Source: Deltaproteobacteria bacterium
GTDB taxonomy: Bacteria; Myxococcota_A; UBA796; GCA-2862545
Direction of reading: 5' to 3'
Assembly (NCBI GenBank): GCA_011376105.1
Contig: DRPG01000406.1
Location: 1 to 39,414 of the forward strand
DNA length: 39,414 nucleotides
Part shown: one piece after another, positions 22,069 through 30,900 of the stretch
How positions within the stretch are numbered: position 1 is the stretch's first letter
Layout of the letters: the number at the start of each line of letters is the position of its first letter
Position numbers and translations under genes: made by a program
Notes under the pieces: generated by a model
Told to the model about the DNA's origin: nothing
The model's database searches: none
What the model saw: the letters and a program-made list of their open reading frames with translations, nothing else

Positions 22069-23442
22069 ATGGAACGCATGCTCCTCCCAATCGCCCTGCT
22101 CTGTGCGTGCAACCCCCCGGATGTCACGGACGAGACCCTCCCCACCTACAGCGAGATCGATCAGCCCGAGGTGGGCACCGACGTGCTCACCTTCCGAGGG
22201 CGCGTTCCGAAGAACCTGATCTTCTTGTCGATCGACACCTTCCGCAAGGATCATGTCGGGATCCACGGGAGCCTGGGGCTCACCCCATTCATCGACAGCA
22301 TCGCCCAACAGGGCGTGGTCCTCGATAACCACAGCCAGTGCTCCAACTGGACCTATGGCTCGACCACCTGCACCCTCGCGGGCCGCACCAACATCGAGCG
22401 GGGCCAGCTGCCGAGGCTCAACGGCAACGATCAGAGTCGCACCAAGGTCGCCCCCGGCACGCCGTTCCTCGCCACCTGGCTCGGCGAGGTGGGCTTCTTC
22501 TCGGGTCTGGTGAGCGCCAACGACTGGCTGAGCCCGAACTGGGGCAACACCCAAGGCTACGATCGGTTCGCCAAGCCGGGGGGTAACGCCCTGACCGTGC
22601 GCGACAAGGGCATGGAGATCATCCGGGAGGGAGTGGCTAAGGGGATCGCCGACAAGTGGTTCCTGCACATGCACTTCATGGAGCCCCACGCGTCCTACGA
22701 TCCACCCTCGGCCAACATCGTGGGACTCGAAGATCTGGCCCCCTGGCCCGAAGATCTCACCGATCGGCCTACCCACTACGACGCGCGGGACGAGTGGCCC
22801 ACGATGCCCGCCGCGGATCAAGCGCTGCTCGAGCAACACCTCCGCCTGCTGTACGCCGGTGAGATCCGCACCATCGACGAGCGCCTCGAGACCATCTGGA
22901 AGGATCTCGACAACCAGGGCTACCTCAACGACACCCTGGTGGTGATCTGGAACGATCACGGCGAGCAGTTCTGGGAGCATGGCCAACAGACCCACGCCTA
23001 CGATCTGTACGGCGAAGAGAACGATGGGTTCGCCATCTTCTGGTCCCGCAACATCGAGCCAAAGCGCTACAGCGGCCCCACCTCCACCATCGATCTGGTC
23101 CCCACCCTGCTCGATCTGTACGGCATCGAGATGCCGTCCGAGGTCACCGGCTACCCCCTGGGCACGGCTCCGGCCGGGCGACCGATCTTCGCCGAAGCCC
23201 TGGCCCGCAGGGGCGGCGTCCAGACCGTCACGGTCGACGGCTGGAAGATGCAGTACACCTGGTCGGGCAAGGTCGAGGTCTACGATCGAAACACCGATCC
23301 ACGGGAGACCGTCGATCTCTACAGCCCCACCGATCCCAAGACCCTGGAGCTGTGGGCCCTGATCAAGCCCCAGGCCGAGGCGATGGCCACCCTGGTGGTC
23401 GATGGAAGCCCGAGCCCGGTCTTCCCCCCCGAGCTGCCCTAG
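22069..23442 (+). CDS. Sulfatase/alkaline-phosphatase-superfamily lipoprotein
   Basis: A 457-aa protein with an N-terminal signal MERMLLPIALLCAC and likely lipidation at Cys14 (LLCAC), so probably anchored to the outer or inner membrane. Superfamily features: NLIFLSIDTFRKDHVGIHG (first metal Asp), a nucleophile region YGSTTCTLAGRTNIERG, HMHFMEPHASYDPP, and VVIWNDHGEQFWEHGQQTHAYDLYGE (metal Asp-His). The Cys101 context is C-T-L-A-G-R, one residue longer than the CxPxR formylglycine motif, so conversion to formylglycine is uncertain; a Thr or Cys nucleophile is possible. It may remove sulfate or transfer/cleave a phosphodiester at the cell surface. It is preceded by a 270-bp gap after the PilZ-like gene. 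The substrate is unknown. Confidence 0.82.
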   Translation: MERMLLPIALLCACNPPDVTDETLPTYSEIDQPEVGTDVLTFRGRVPKNLIFLSIDTFRKDHVGIHGSLGLTPFIDSIAQQGVVLDNHSQCSNWTYGSTTCTLAGRTNIERGQLPRLNGNDQSRTKVAPGTPFLATWLGEVGFFSGLVSANDWLSPNWGNTQGYDRFAKPGGNALTVRDKGMEIIREGVAKGIADKWFLHMHFMEPHASYDPPSANIVGLEDLAPWPEDLTDRPTHYDARDEWPTMPAADQALLEQHLRLLYAGEIRTIDERLETIWKDLDNQGYLNDTLVVIWNDHGEQFWEHGQQTHAYDLYGEENDGFAIFWSRNIEPKRYSGPTSTIDLVPTLLDLYGIEMPSEVTGYPLGTAPAGRPIFAEALARRGGVQTVTVDGWKMQYTWSGKVEVYDRNTDPRETVDLYSPTDPKTLELWALIKPQAEAMATLVVDGSPSPVFPPELP

Positions 23443-23454
23443 CACAGCTCGGGG

Positions 23455-23580
23455 ACAAACGCTCCGCCCAGCCGGGACCGCAGCCCCCCGGGCGCCCAGC
23501 CCAGCCGGGCCTGCGCCACCCCGAGCGCCCCGCCCAGCCGGGCCCGCAGTCCCCCGGGTGCCTCGCCCAGCACCGCCAGC
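23455..23580. repeat. Imperfect repeats downstream of the sulfatase-like gene
   Basis: Several diverged copies of a CCGCCCAGCCGGGCCCGCAG-like block followed by CCCCCGGG runs, between the convergent sulfatase-like and DUF4079-like genes. No gene is seen here. The GC-rich block may act as a shared 3' end. Confidence 0.6.
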
Positions 23581-23610
23581 GACAAGATGGGGCGCTGAGG
23601 CACCACGACG

Positions 23611-24003
23611 CTACGGCAGCAGCTCGATCCCGACGATGGCCTGAGCGATCCCTCCCCCCACCGCTGCGATCCCGATCCAGGGGTGGATCTGCCGCAGCTG
23701 GGCGTTGTGGGTAAAGTAGCGTGTGAGCAACGCGGCGATCGCCATCAGCCCCACCACGAGCCAACCCAGGGCGAGATGCCAGGTCTCCCCGAGCTCGAGA
23801 TCGGGACGGATCCACAGGGTGCTGGCCATGCCCGAGGTCAGCGCCAGCAGCATGCCCACGAGCGCATACCAGGCCCAGCGCTTGTGGGTCCGGCGCGCGG
23901 CATGCGCGCCCTTGCCCCCCTGCCGGGCCCGCAACCCCCGGCTCATGATCCACAACGAGAACAGGACGACCACGGTCCCGATCACCGGGTGCACGAACGC
24001 CAA
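23611..24003 (-). CDS. DUF4079-like four-helix membrane protein
   Basis: A 130-aa protein with four hydrophobic helices: PVIGTVVVLFSLWIMSRGL, WYALVGMLLALTSGMASTLW, LALGWLVVGLMAIAALLTRY and WIGIAAVGGGIAQAIVGIEL. Conserved-looking His residues sit at helix ends (FVHPVIG, THKRW, ETWHLALGW, IHPWIG), recalling DUF4079 and cytochrome b561-like proteins, so haem binding is possible but unproven. I chose the TTG at 24003 (MAFVHPVIG) because GGAGGAG lies five to six bases upstream; an ATG at 24060 would add 19 residues but has no ribosome site. It converges with the sulfatase-like gene. Function is unknown. Confidence 0.7.
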   Translation of the reverse strand: MAFVHPVIGTVVVLFSLWIMSRGLRARQGGKGAHAARRTHKRWAWYALVGMLLALTSGMASTLWIRPDLELGETWHLALGWLVVGLMAIAALLTRYFTHNAQLRQIHPWIGIAAVGGGIAQAIVGIELLP

Positions 24004-24073
24004 GACAGCTCCTCCACGCGGGAGTCTACTGTGCTCGACCTCGGCCGATCTCTGCTGCATCGCAGCGAAGGGG

Positions 24074-24519
24074 TTGGTGCATCGCGATATCTACGGGTAC
24101 GTCCGGATCTACGCCCAGTTCGGGGGCTACGGTGACCGTGCCGTCACCTCAGTCGACGGCAACGAAGCGACCTCTGCGCTGTCGGGCACCTGCGAGGCCT
24201 CGATCGCCACAGGGCTGCCCGCCGCCGAGCTCCTGAGCCAGGGGCCCTGGGCCATGCGCCCGAGCCGCTGCGCTTCGCCTTCGTGGCGTGCTGTGTCTCC
24301 CTGGGTCGCTCCGAGATCCTGCTGTAGCCCACCGATGCCTCGGACGTGCCCTGGGACCGCGCCTGCCATGGCGCCCTGGCCCGGACAGCCAAGGAGGCGA
24401 TCCTCGGGGTGGCGGTGGGGATCGGGCGGTGGGAGGCCAGCGCGGGGCTGCGCCTGTGCCGGTGGCCCGGGGTCCGTTCGCTCTCCCCTGCGAGCGCTCG
24501 ACCTGCGACCACCCACTGA
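24074..24519 (+). pseudogene. Degraded gene with frameshift and internal stop
   Basis: From a TTG/GTG after GAAGGGG, codons read MVHRDIYGYVRIYAQFGGYG, then DRAVTSVDGNEATSALSGTC and GLPAAELLSQGPWA. Protein-like sequence then continues one frame over from about 24253 (APEPLRFAFVACCVSLGRSE), meets TAG at 24325-24327, and resumes (PTDASDVPWDRACHGALART, then AKEAILGVAVGIGRWEASAG) to TGA at 24517-24519. Third positions are strongly G/C in the frame used by each segment. This pattern suggests a gene broken by one frameshift and one stop. The family is not recognised. The region could also be non-coding DNA that imitates coding bias. Confidence 0.4.
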
Positions 24520-24631
24520 GCCGCGGGCTCATCCACCAGCCCTCAGCCAGCCGACGAGCCGCGGGCTCACCCACCAGCCCTCAGCCAGCCGACGAGCCGC
24601 GGGCTCACCCACCAGCCCTCAGCCAGCCGAC
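24518..24631. repeat. 38-bp tandem repeat, three copies, each with a small hairpin
   Basis: Period 38, copies starting at 24518, 24556 and 24594. Each begins GAGCC-GCG-GGCTC, a 5-bp stem with a three-base loop, followed by a block rich in CCACCAGCCCTCAGCCAGCC. The rightmost copy encodes the last residues and stop codon of the aminotransferase (RLVGWLRAGG, stop at 24607-24605), so the array seems to be an expansion of the gene's 3' end. Confidence 0.93.
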
Positions 24632-25867
24632 GAGGCGCTCGATCCCCTCGACCACGCGCCCACAGTGCCTCCGGAGGAAGGCCTCGTCGATGGGCCCGTC
24701 GTGGGCAGCCGCCAGGGCCGCGGCGCCGTCGAAGTCGACCAGGGCGATCCGGATCACCGGATCGCTGGGGGGCAGGCCAAAGTCGCTGCCGGGCAGCACC
24801 GCGATCTGCAGCTCGTCCAGCAGGCTCGTGCACAGCCTCGCCCCGCTGATCGGGGCGGAGCCGAGGGCCGGGGACAGATCGCACAGCAGATAGAACGCAC
24901 CTTCGGGCTCAGGACAGCGGCAGCCCGCTCCCCGCAGCCGCCCAGCCGCCCAGCCGCCCAGGGCCCTGAGGACGAGGCGGCTGCGGTGCAGGTAGCTGCG
25001 AAGATCGGGGTGATCGGTGTAGGCGACCACCGCGGCGTGCTGGATCGGAGCGCTGACGGAGGTGTAGGTCTCGGAGGCCACCACCGCCATCGCGTCGAGC
25101 AGCCAGCGCAGCTGGGGGGGCCCCGCGAGGGTACCTAGCCGCCAGCCACCAGCGCCACACCACTTGGACAGCCCCGAAGAGATCAGCGTGCCCTCTGGGT
25201 AGGCGGCTGCGATGGTCGCGTGCCCGCCCTGGTGGTGCAGCGCTCCATAGATCTCGTCGGAGAGCACCAGCAGCCCCCGCTCCCGGGCGACCGCTGCGAT
25301 CGCTGCGAGGTGCTCGGCGTCGTAGCTGTGCCCGACGGGGTTGTTGGGGCTGTTGAGCACCAGGAGCCCCGGCCCACGACCGACGGGCCAGGCCGCCGCC
25401 AGGGCCTCGGGCTGTAGGCGCCAGCCCTGCTCGGGATCGGTGGGGATCCAGCGCACCCGGCGCCCCAGCAGCCGCGCCTGGGGCGCATACGAGACCCAGC
25501 TGGGCGCCGGCAGGATCAGCTCTGCGTCGTAGGCCAGCTGCAGCCCGAACAGCAGCTCCTTGGAGCCGGGACCGATGAGCACGTCTTCGGCCTCGATCTG
25601 CAGCCCCTGGGTGCGGCGGTGGTGCGCCGCCACCGCCTGACGCAGGGCGGGCAGGCCCCTCACCGGCAGGTAGTCCTTCTCGTGGGCATGAGCGATCAGG
25701 GCCGCCACCACGCGCTCGGGGACCGGGAACGGGGACTGGCCCAGGCCCAGCCGACAGACCGAGCGCCCCTCGGCCTCCAGGACCCGACAGCGCTCCTGGA
25801 TCGCCAGTGTGGCTGAGGGCCGCATGTCCTGGAGGGTGGGGTGGAGCTTGTGAGGGACACTCGTCAC
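24605..25867 (-). CDS. Class I/II pyridoxal-phosphate aminotransferase
   Basis: A 420-aa cytosolic fold-type I aminotransferase. Visible signatures: LGLGQSPFPVPERVVAAL (substrate-loop glycine region), YLPVRGLPALRQAVAAHH, IGPGSKELLFGLQLAYD, LNSPNNPVGHSYDAEHL (Asn contacting the PLP O3'), VLSDEIYGALHH (Asp to the PLP nitrogen, Tyr), and SGLSKWCGAGGWRLGTLAG with PLP-Lys at about residue 235. The C-terminal half includes VIRIALVDFDGA with the carboxylate-binding Arg. It resembles aspartate/aromatic or alanine-type transaminases; the exact amino acid cannot be assigned. The start MTSVPHKLHPTLQD is the first ATG. The gene stands alone, with repeats on both flanks, and its last codons lie in the 38-bp repeat. 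Confidence 0.93.
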   Translation of the reverse strand: MTSVPHKLHPTLQDMRPSATLAIQERCRVLEAEGRSVCRLGLGQSPFPVPERVVAALIAHAHEKDYLPVRGLPALRQAVAAHHRRTQGLQIEAEDVLIGPGSKELLFGLQLAYDAELILPAPSWVSYAPQARLLGRRVRWIPTDPEQGWRLQPEALAAAWPVGRGPGLLVLNSPNNPVGHSYDAEHLAAIAAVARERGLLVLSDEIYGALHHQGGHATIAAAYPEGTLISSGLSKWCGAGGWRLGTLAGPPQLRWLLDAMAVVASETYTSVSAPIQHAAVVAYTDHPDLRSYLHRSRLVLRALGGWAAGRLRGAGCRCPEPEGAFYLLCDLSPALGSAPISGARLCTSLLDELQIAVLPGSDFGLPPSDPVIRIALVDFDGAAALAAAHDGPIDEAFLRRHCGRVVEGIERLVGWLRAGG

Positions 25868-25928
25868 AGGGGCCTCTCGAGTGAGAGGCAGCCTATCCGA
25901 GAGCCGCGGGATCGGGGGAACCCGGGAA

Positions 25929-26001
25929 GGAAGCCCGGGGAGGAAGCCCGGGGAGGAAGCCCGGGGAGGAAACCCGGGGAGGAAACCCGGGGAGGAAGCC
26001 C
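25929..26001. repeat. 13-bp tandem repeat, five copies plus partial
   Basis: Unit GGAAGCCCGGGGA, with copies four and five carrying GGAAACCCGGGGA, then a broken sixth. It fills the gap between the aminotransferase start and the end of the DUF4139 gene. No gene is seen in this gap. Confidence 0.93.
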
Positions 26002-26040
26002 AGGGGCAGCCCCGGGGGCTAGGGGCTCGAGGATCGCCCC

Positions 26041-27813
26041 TCAGAACATGTGCATCAGCTCCTGATCCAGATCGTAGCCCATGTCCGCGGGGGCAGTGAT
26101 GCTGAAGGCCAGCTCGACCGCGCGCTCCTGCCCCGCAGGGATCGGCAGGGACCAGGTCACCAGGCCGGACTCGTCGTCGACCACCCCACCCGATAGCTCC
26201 AGCACCTTGACGCTCACCCGACCCTCCTCCGAGAGGGGGAGCTGATCCACCATCTCGATCCGTTCGTCGTGATCGGTGTGGTTGCCCACCACCATCCGGA
26301 AGCGGAGGGTGTAGCGGATCCGGCCTGGCCCGGCGCGCTCGTGCTGGCGCTCCAGCAGCTGGCGGGTCACCCGGAACCCGTCGTCGGGTCCAAAGGACAG
26401 GCTCAGGGTCTCCCCGGGCACCACTGAGGCGATGTTTCCGCTGCCGACATAGTCGGGCCCAACGAAGGTGGAGACCTGCCCGGGCATCAGCGGGAACGCA
26501 CCGTTGTAGCTCGCGGTGGCGCGGCGATGGATCTCGGGCGCCCTGCGGGGGACGGTGGCGAGGGACACGACCGCGGCGAGGCGCTGGGTGGCCACCGGCA
26601 GTCGCTGGTGGCTCCCGTCGCCTGCGATGGTCCGCCGACCGCTGATCCCGAACACCACCGCACCGCTACCGCGCACATCGGCGACCAGGCTGCTCTCCAG
26701 CACGCCGACCCCGGCCCCGGCCCCGGCCCCGGCCCCGGCCCCGGCCCCGGCCCCGGCCCCGGCCCCGGGATCCGACCACGACGCGGGGGCGGCGGTCAGC
26801 GCGCCGGTGCCCGCTGCGACCTGCTCATAGATCCCTGAATTGCCCCCGCTGCGGCCCAGCACCCAGGGCTCCAGCTCGGGCAGCGCGCCGGGGCGGGAGA
26901 CCGCGGCGGTGGACAGCTCGATCTCAGCGTCGACCCAGTCCTCTCCGGTGTGCTGGTGGACGACACCGTACTGCTCCAGCGACAGCTCGCTCCCTTCCAG
27001 GCGAGCGTCATAGGCGGGGGTCCAGCTCGCGCCCTCCACTTGATAGCGCAGGCTGGTGGTCACCTCCCCCGCAGCCTCCACCTCCAGCTCCACCCGGATC
27101 GTGCGCCCGGTGGCGAGGGGATCGTCGAGCTTGATCAGCAGCGGCTCCAGCTCCTCAGCCAGCTCCTCGGCGCGCGCCTCCTCCTCCCGCAGCGACAGCG
27201 CGAGCCGGGTCTCGGCCTCCCCGACGTACGCCAGGGTGCCCTTCACATCGGTCAGCCTCGGCGCCGCCGTCGCTCCTGCAGGCATCAGGGCCCTGCGCAG
27301 GTAGGCACGCTGCGCCAGCAGGGCCTCCAGGCGATCCTGGACCTCACCCAGCGCGTCGGCCAGCTCGCGGGCCTGCCCCCGGATCGCCTCGCTCTGCTCA
27401 GTGTCATCGATCTCCCCGAGGCCCGAGGTCAGCTCGACGGCCACCACCCGACCCCGGCCCTGGACCAGCCGGGCGTCCAGGCCCTCTGGGGTCAGGGCCA
27501 GGGGGAGCCCCTCGAAGCGCAGGGTGTGCACCCCTGCCTCGAGCTTCAGGGTCTGGGTGCGGGTGACCAGCGCATGATCGAGGAACACCGTGACCCGATC
27601 CAGGGTGGAGTTGGGCTCCAGCGGCAGGGCGGCCTGCTGGACCCCGTAGCCCGGCTCCCCGACGATGGACAGGCCCTCGAAGGCGTACACGGGTGTCTCA
27701 GCGAGCTCCTCCTGTAGCTCGTCGAGATCGAAGTCGAGCCCCATGCGCGCCTTGGCCTCCGAGGCGTAGTCTTGGGCGTGAGCCCCGGTGATGAGCGCGA
27801 AGAGCAGAGTCAT
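26041..27813 (-). CDS. Secreted DUF4139/DUF4140 (MuiA-like) protein
   Basis: A 590-aa protein with a short signal (MTLLFALITGAHA, then QDYASEAK). The N-terminal DUF4140-like domain reads VTVFLDHALVTRTQTLKLEA, then GVHTLRFEGLPLALTPEGLD. A coiled-coil follows (about residues 130-230, QARELADALGEVQDRLEALL). The DUF4139-like part has TSLRYQVEGASWTPAYDARL and HTGEDWVDAEIELSTA, and continues to the end with beta strands. A Gly-Ala run near residue 360 comes from a hexamer repeat. Proteins of this family were named after a mucoidy inhibitor; their biochemical role is unclear. GGAGGTG lies just ahead of the ATG at 27813; a GTG at 27837 is a less likely start. It is divergent from the alpha-2-macroglobulin gene across 137 bp. 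Confidence 0.85.
   Translation of the reverse strand: MTLLFALITGAHAQDYASEAKARMGLDFDLDELQEELAETPVYAFEGLSIVGEPGYGVQQAALPLEPNSTLDRVTVFLDHALVTRTQTLKLEAGVHTLRFEGLPLALTPEGLDARLVQGRGRVVAVELTSGLGEIDDTEQSEAIRGQARELADALGEVQDRLEALLAQRAYLRRALMPAGATAAPRLTDVKGTLAYVGEAETRLALSLREEEARAEELAEELEPLLIKLDDPLATGRTIRVELEVEAAGEVTTSLRYQVEGASWTPAYDARLEGSELSLEQYGVVHQHTGEDWVDAEIELSTAAVSRPGALPELEPWVLGRSGGNSGIYEQVAAGTGALTAAPASWSDPGAGAGAGAGAGAGAGAGAGVGVLESSLVADVRGSGAVVFGISGRRTIAGDGSHQRLPVATQRLAAVVSLATVPRRAPEIHRRATASYNGAFPLMPGQVSTFVGPDYVGSGNIASVVPGETLSLSFGPDDGFRVTRQLLERQHERAGPGRIRYTLRFRMVVGNHTDHDERIEMVDQLPLSEEGRVSVKVLELSGGVVDDESGLVTWSLPIPAGQERAVELAFSITAPADMGYDLDQELMHMF
26709..26768. repeat. CCCCGG hexamer array, ten units, in frame
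   Basis: Ten perfect 6-bp units within the DUF4139 gene encode alternating Gly-Ala on the minus strand. The frame is kept whatever the copy number. Confidence 0.95.
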
Positions 27814-27933
27814 GACACCTCCGCGGCCGGTTGACACCTCCTGAACGGGACGGTTCCCTCCACAGCCCCCTCACGGCCCGCCGGAGGCGCACCCACCCAG
27901 TTGGTGTGTAAGCCCCGGGGCCCGACAGCGTTC

Positions 27934-27948
27934 GGGCTCCTGGAGCCC
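27934..27948 (+). promoter_or_regulatory. Inverted repeat covering the alpha-2-macroglobulin ribosome-binding site
   Basis: GGGCTC, loop CTG, GAGCCC: a 6-bp stem ending two bases before the ATG at 27951. The only ribosome site (GGAG, 27942-27945) spans its loop and right arm. As in the PKS leader, folding would hide the site. Confidence 0.45.
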
Positions 27949-27950
27949 CC

Positions 27951-30900
27951 ATGATCCTGTCTCAACTACTGTCTGCCTGTGCCCTACTCTCCTCCGAGCA
28001 GCCCCCGCCCCCCGAGCCTACCCCTGCGCCCCCAGCCCTCCGGTTCGAGCTGGACGAGACGCTCCAGGGGCTGAGGCTGGAGCTGTCTGAGGCCACCCGG
28101 CCCCCTCCGTCGGCCTCGTCCACCCGCCCGGCCCGGGCGCCCGGGGCCACCGCGCTGCCCACGGCGGAGGTGGCCCCGCTGTTCGAGGGCCTGCCCGGGC
28201 TCTCCTACGAGCCCGGCGACGAGGTCGGGCTCGCAAAGCGGGAAGACAGCGCTTCGCCCCCGCGGACCGGGGCTTCGGTGGCCCTGCCGTTCCCCGCGCC
28301 GCCGGCCGGGGCGCCGGTGACGGTGCAGACCGACGCGCTGTCGGTGCTCCGGTTCGCCCCTGAAGGGGAGGTCTCCCTCGCTGCACACCTCTCGATCACC
28401 TTCAACCAGCCGATGATCGCCCTGAGCTCTCAGGAGCAGGCCGCAGAGTACCACCCTGTAGTCCTCACCCCCCAGCCTGAGGGGCAGTGGCGGTGGCTAG
28501 GCACCAAGACCCTGATCTTCGAGCCCGAGCTGCGCTTCCCCATGGCCACCACGTTCCAGGTGGAGATCCCGGCACGGACGACCTCCGCGACGGGGAGCGC
28601 CCTCGCTGAGCCCACCACCTGGACCTTTGGCACCCCGCCGCCCTCCGTGGTCCAGGCCATGCCTCAGGACGGACCCCAGGGGCTGTCTCCGCTGGTGGCG
28701 CTGGTGTTCGATCAGGCCATGCCTGAGACCGTCACGGAGCACATCCAGCTGATCAGCAGCTCAGGACCGCTGGCCCTGGAGCCCGTCCCCGGCCCTGGGC
28801 CCGACGCCAGTCCTAGGCCCGACGCCAGTCCTGGGCCCGACGCCAGTCCTAGGCCCGACGCCAGTCCTGGGCCCGACGTCAGCCCCGACGAGGAGCTCTG
28901 GCTCACCCAGCTCCTGGAGGCCCATCCTCCTGAGCGGGTGGTGCTCCTGCGTCCGTCCCAGCCCCTGCAGCCCGCCACCAGCTACACGATCGTGGTGCCC
29001 GAGGGCACACCGTCCGCGGAGGGGCCGCGGACCACCACCCGGGAGCAGCGGTTCGGGTTCCACACCTACGAGCCCCTGGAGCTAGACGAGACCTTGTGCG
29101 ATCGGGGGCAGCGGCGCTGCTCGCCGGGGGGCACCCTGTACCTGAGCCTCAACAACCCGCTGGACATAGAGGCGTTCGATCCCTCCTGGGTGAAGATCGA
29201 GCCCACCGTCGAGCGCCTGAGGGTGAGGCCCTCCCACAGCGGGATCCAGATCAGCGGAGCGCTCCAGGCTCAGCAGCGCTACACCGTCACCCTCTCCTCT
29301 CTGGAGGATCGTTTTGGTCAGATCCTGTCCGAGCCGATCCAGACGACGTTCCAGGTCGGAGATGCGGATCGACAGCTGATCGGTCCGCCCCAGGAGCTGG
29401 TGGTGCTGGATCCGGCGGGCCCGGCGGCCCTGTCGGTGTTCTCGGTGAATCTGCGCAAGCTCAAGGTCCGTGCCTACCGGGTGGGCCCCGAGGATCTCGC
29501 GCGTGTGTCGTCGTGGATGCGCAGCGCCCTGTACAGTGGACGCTACAGGGGTCAGCCCCCCGTCCCCCGGCTCGCGAGCGAGCTGATCGAGGTGGACAAC
29601 TTCGAGGATAACGAGCTGATCGAGACCCCGGTGGATCTGACGAGCTGGCTGCCGGAGTCGGGTCTGGGGCACGTGCTGCTGTGGATCGAGCCCCCTACTC
29701 AGCCCAGGGAGCCCTGGCGGCGCACCCACCGCTTCGCCTGGGTCCAGCGCACCACCCTCGGCCTGACCGCGGTGGTGGATCCGGACGAGATCGTTGGCTG
29801 GGTCACCTCGCTGGCGACGGGGCGCCCGCTGGCGGGTGTGTCGCTGCAGCTGCTGGGGGAGTCGCCCCAGGTCACCACCGACGCACGCGGGCTCGCCACC
29901 CTCGCCAAATACCCCGACAGAGAGGGTCCTCACGTGCTGATCGCCCGCCGGGGGGACGACGTGGCGATGCTGCCCCAGCAGGGGGGCTGGTGGAACGAGC
30001 ATGGGTCCTGGACCGAGGTCACCACCACCGGCGCCCTCTCCTGGTTCGTGTTCGACGATCGTGGCCTGTACAAGCCGGCGGAGACGGTCTACGTCAAGGG
30101 CTGGCTCCGGCGCTATGATCAGCGTGCCGGAGGCGGGATCGACGGGATCGAGGGCCTGCCCACCACCCTGAGCTGGAGCTTGTCCGACGCCCGGGGCGAC
30201 AAGCTGGGCGAGGGACAGCTCGAGCTGTCCCCCACCGGGGCCTTCGATCTCGAGCTGTCGCTGCCCCAGACCCCCCACCTGGGCACCGCTGAGCTGCGGC
30301 TGTGGGCCGAGGACAGCGAGCTAGCTTCGAAGGTCCACCACCACACCTTCGAGATCCAGGAGTTCCGCAGGCCTGAGTTCGAGGTGAGCACCGTCGTGGA
30401 TCCAGGACCCCACCTGCTGGGGCAGAGCGCCGTGGTGTCAGTCCACGCAGGCTACTACGCAGGCGGCGTGTTGCCCTCCGCCCCGGTGAGCTGGACGGTG
30501 CGTGGCACGCCGGCGACGTTCTCACCGCCCGGGCTCTCAGACTATCGGTTCGGCTCGAGCAGCTGGGATCGGGGCTGGGGCGGGATGTGGGGTCGGGGAG
30601 GCGGCGGGGTCTCCCCCACGCCCCCTCAGCTCCTGGAGGGCAGCACCGATCCCGGCGGGGATCATCGGCTGAAGATCGATCTCGTCGCGGTCAACCCCCC
30701 ACGTCCGTACACCGTGGAGGCCCAGGCTACGGTCACCGACGTCAACCGGCAGCGCTGGACCAGCAGCGAGTCCCTGCTGATGCACCCCGCGAGCCACTAC
30801 GTGGGGCTCCGCACCGACAAGGGCTTCTACGAGCCAGGCGAGGAGATCGATCTCCAGCTGGTGGTCTCGGATCTCGACGGAGAGCTGGTGGACGGGCGCT

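Noticed and set aside
23723-25138. Long plus-strand open frame across the DUF4079 and aminotransferase genes
   Set aside because: It overlaps recognisable minus-strand genes and its sequence is low-complexity Pro/Arg/Ser; only the 24074-24252 part looks protein-like and is treated as a remnant.
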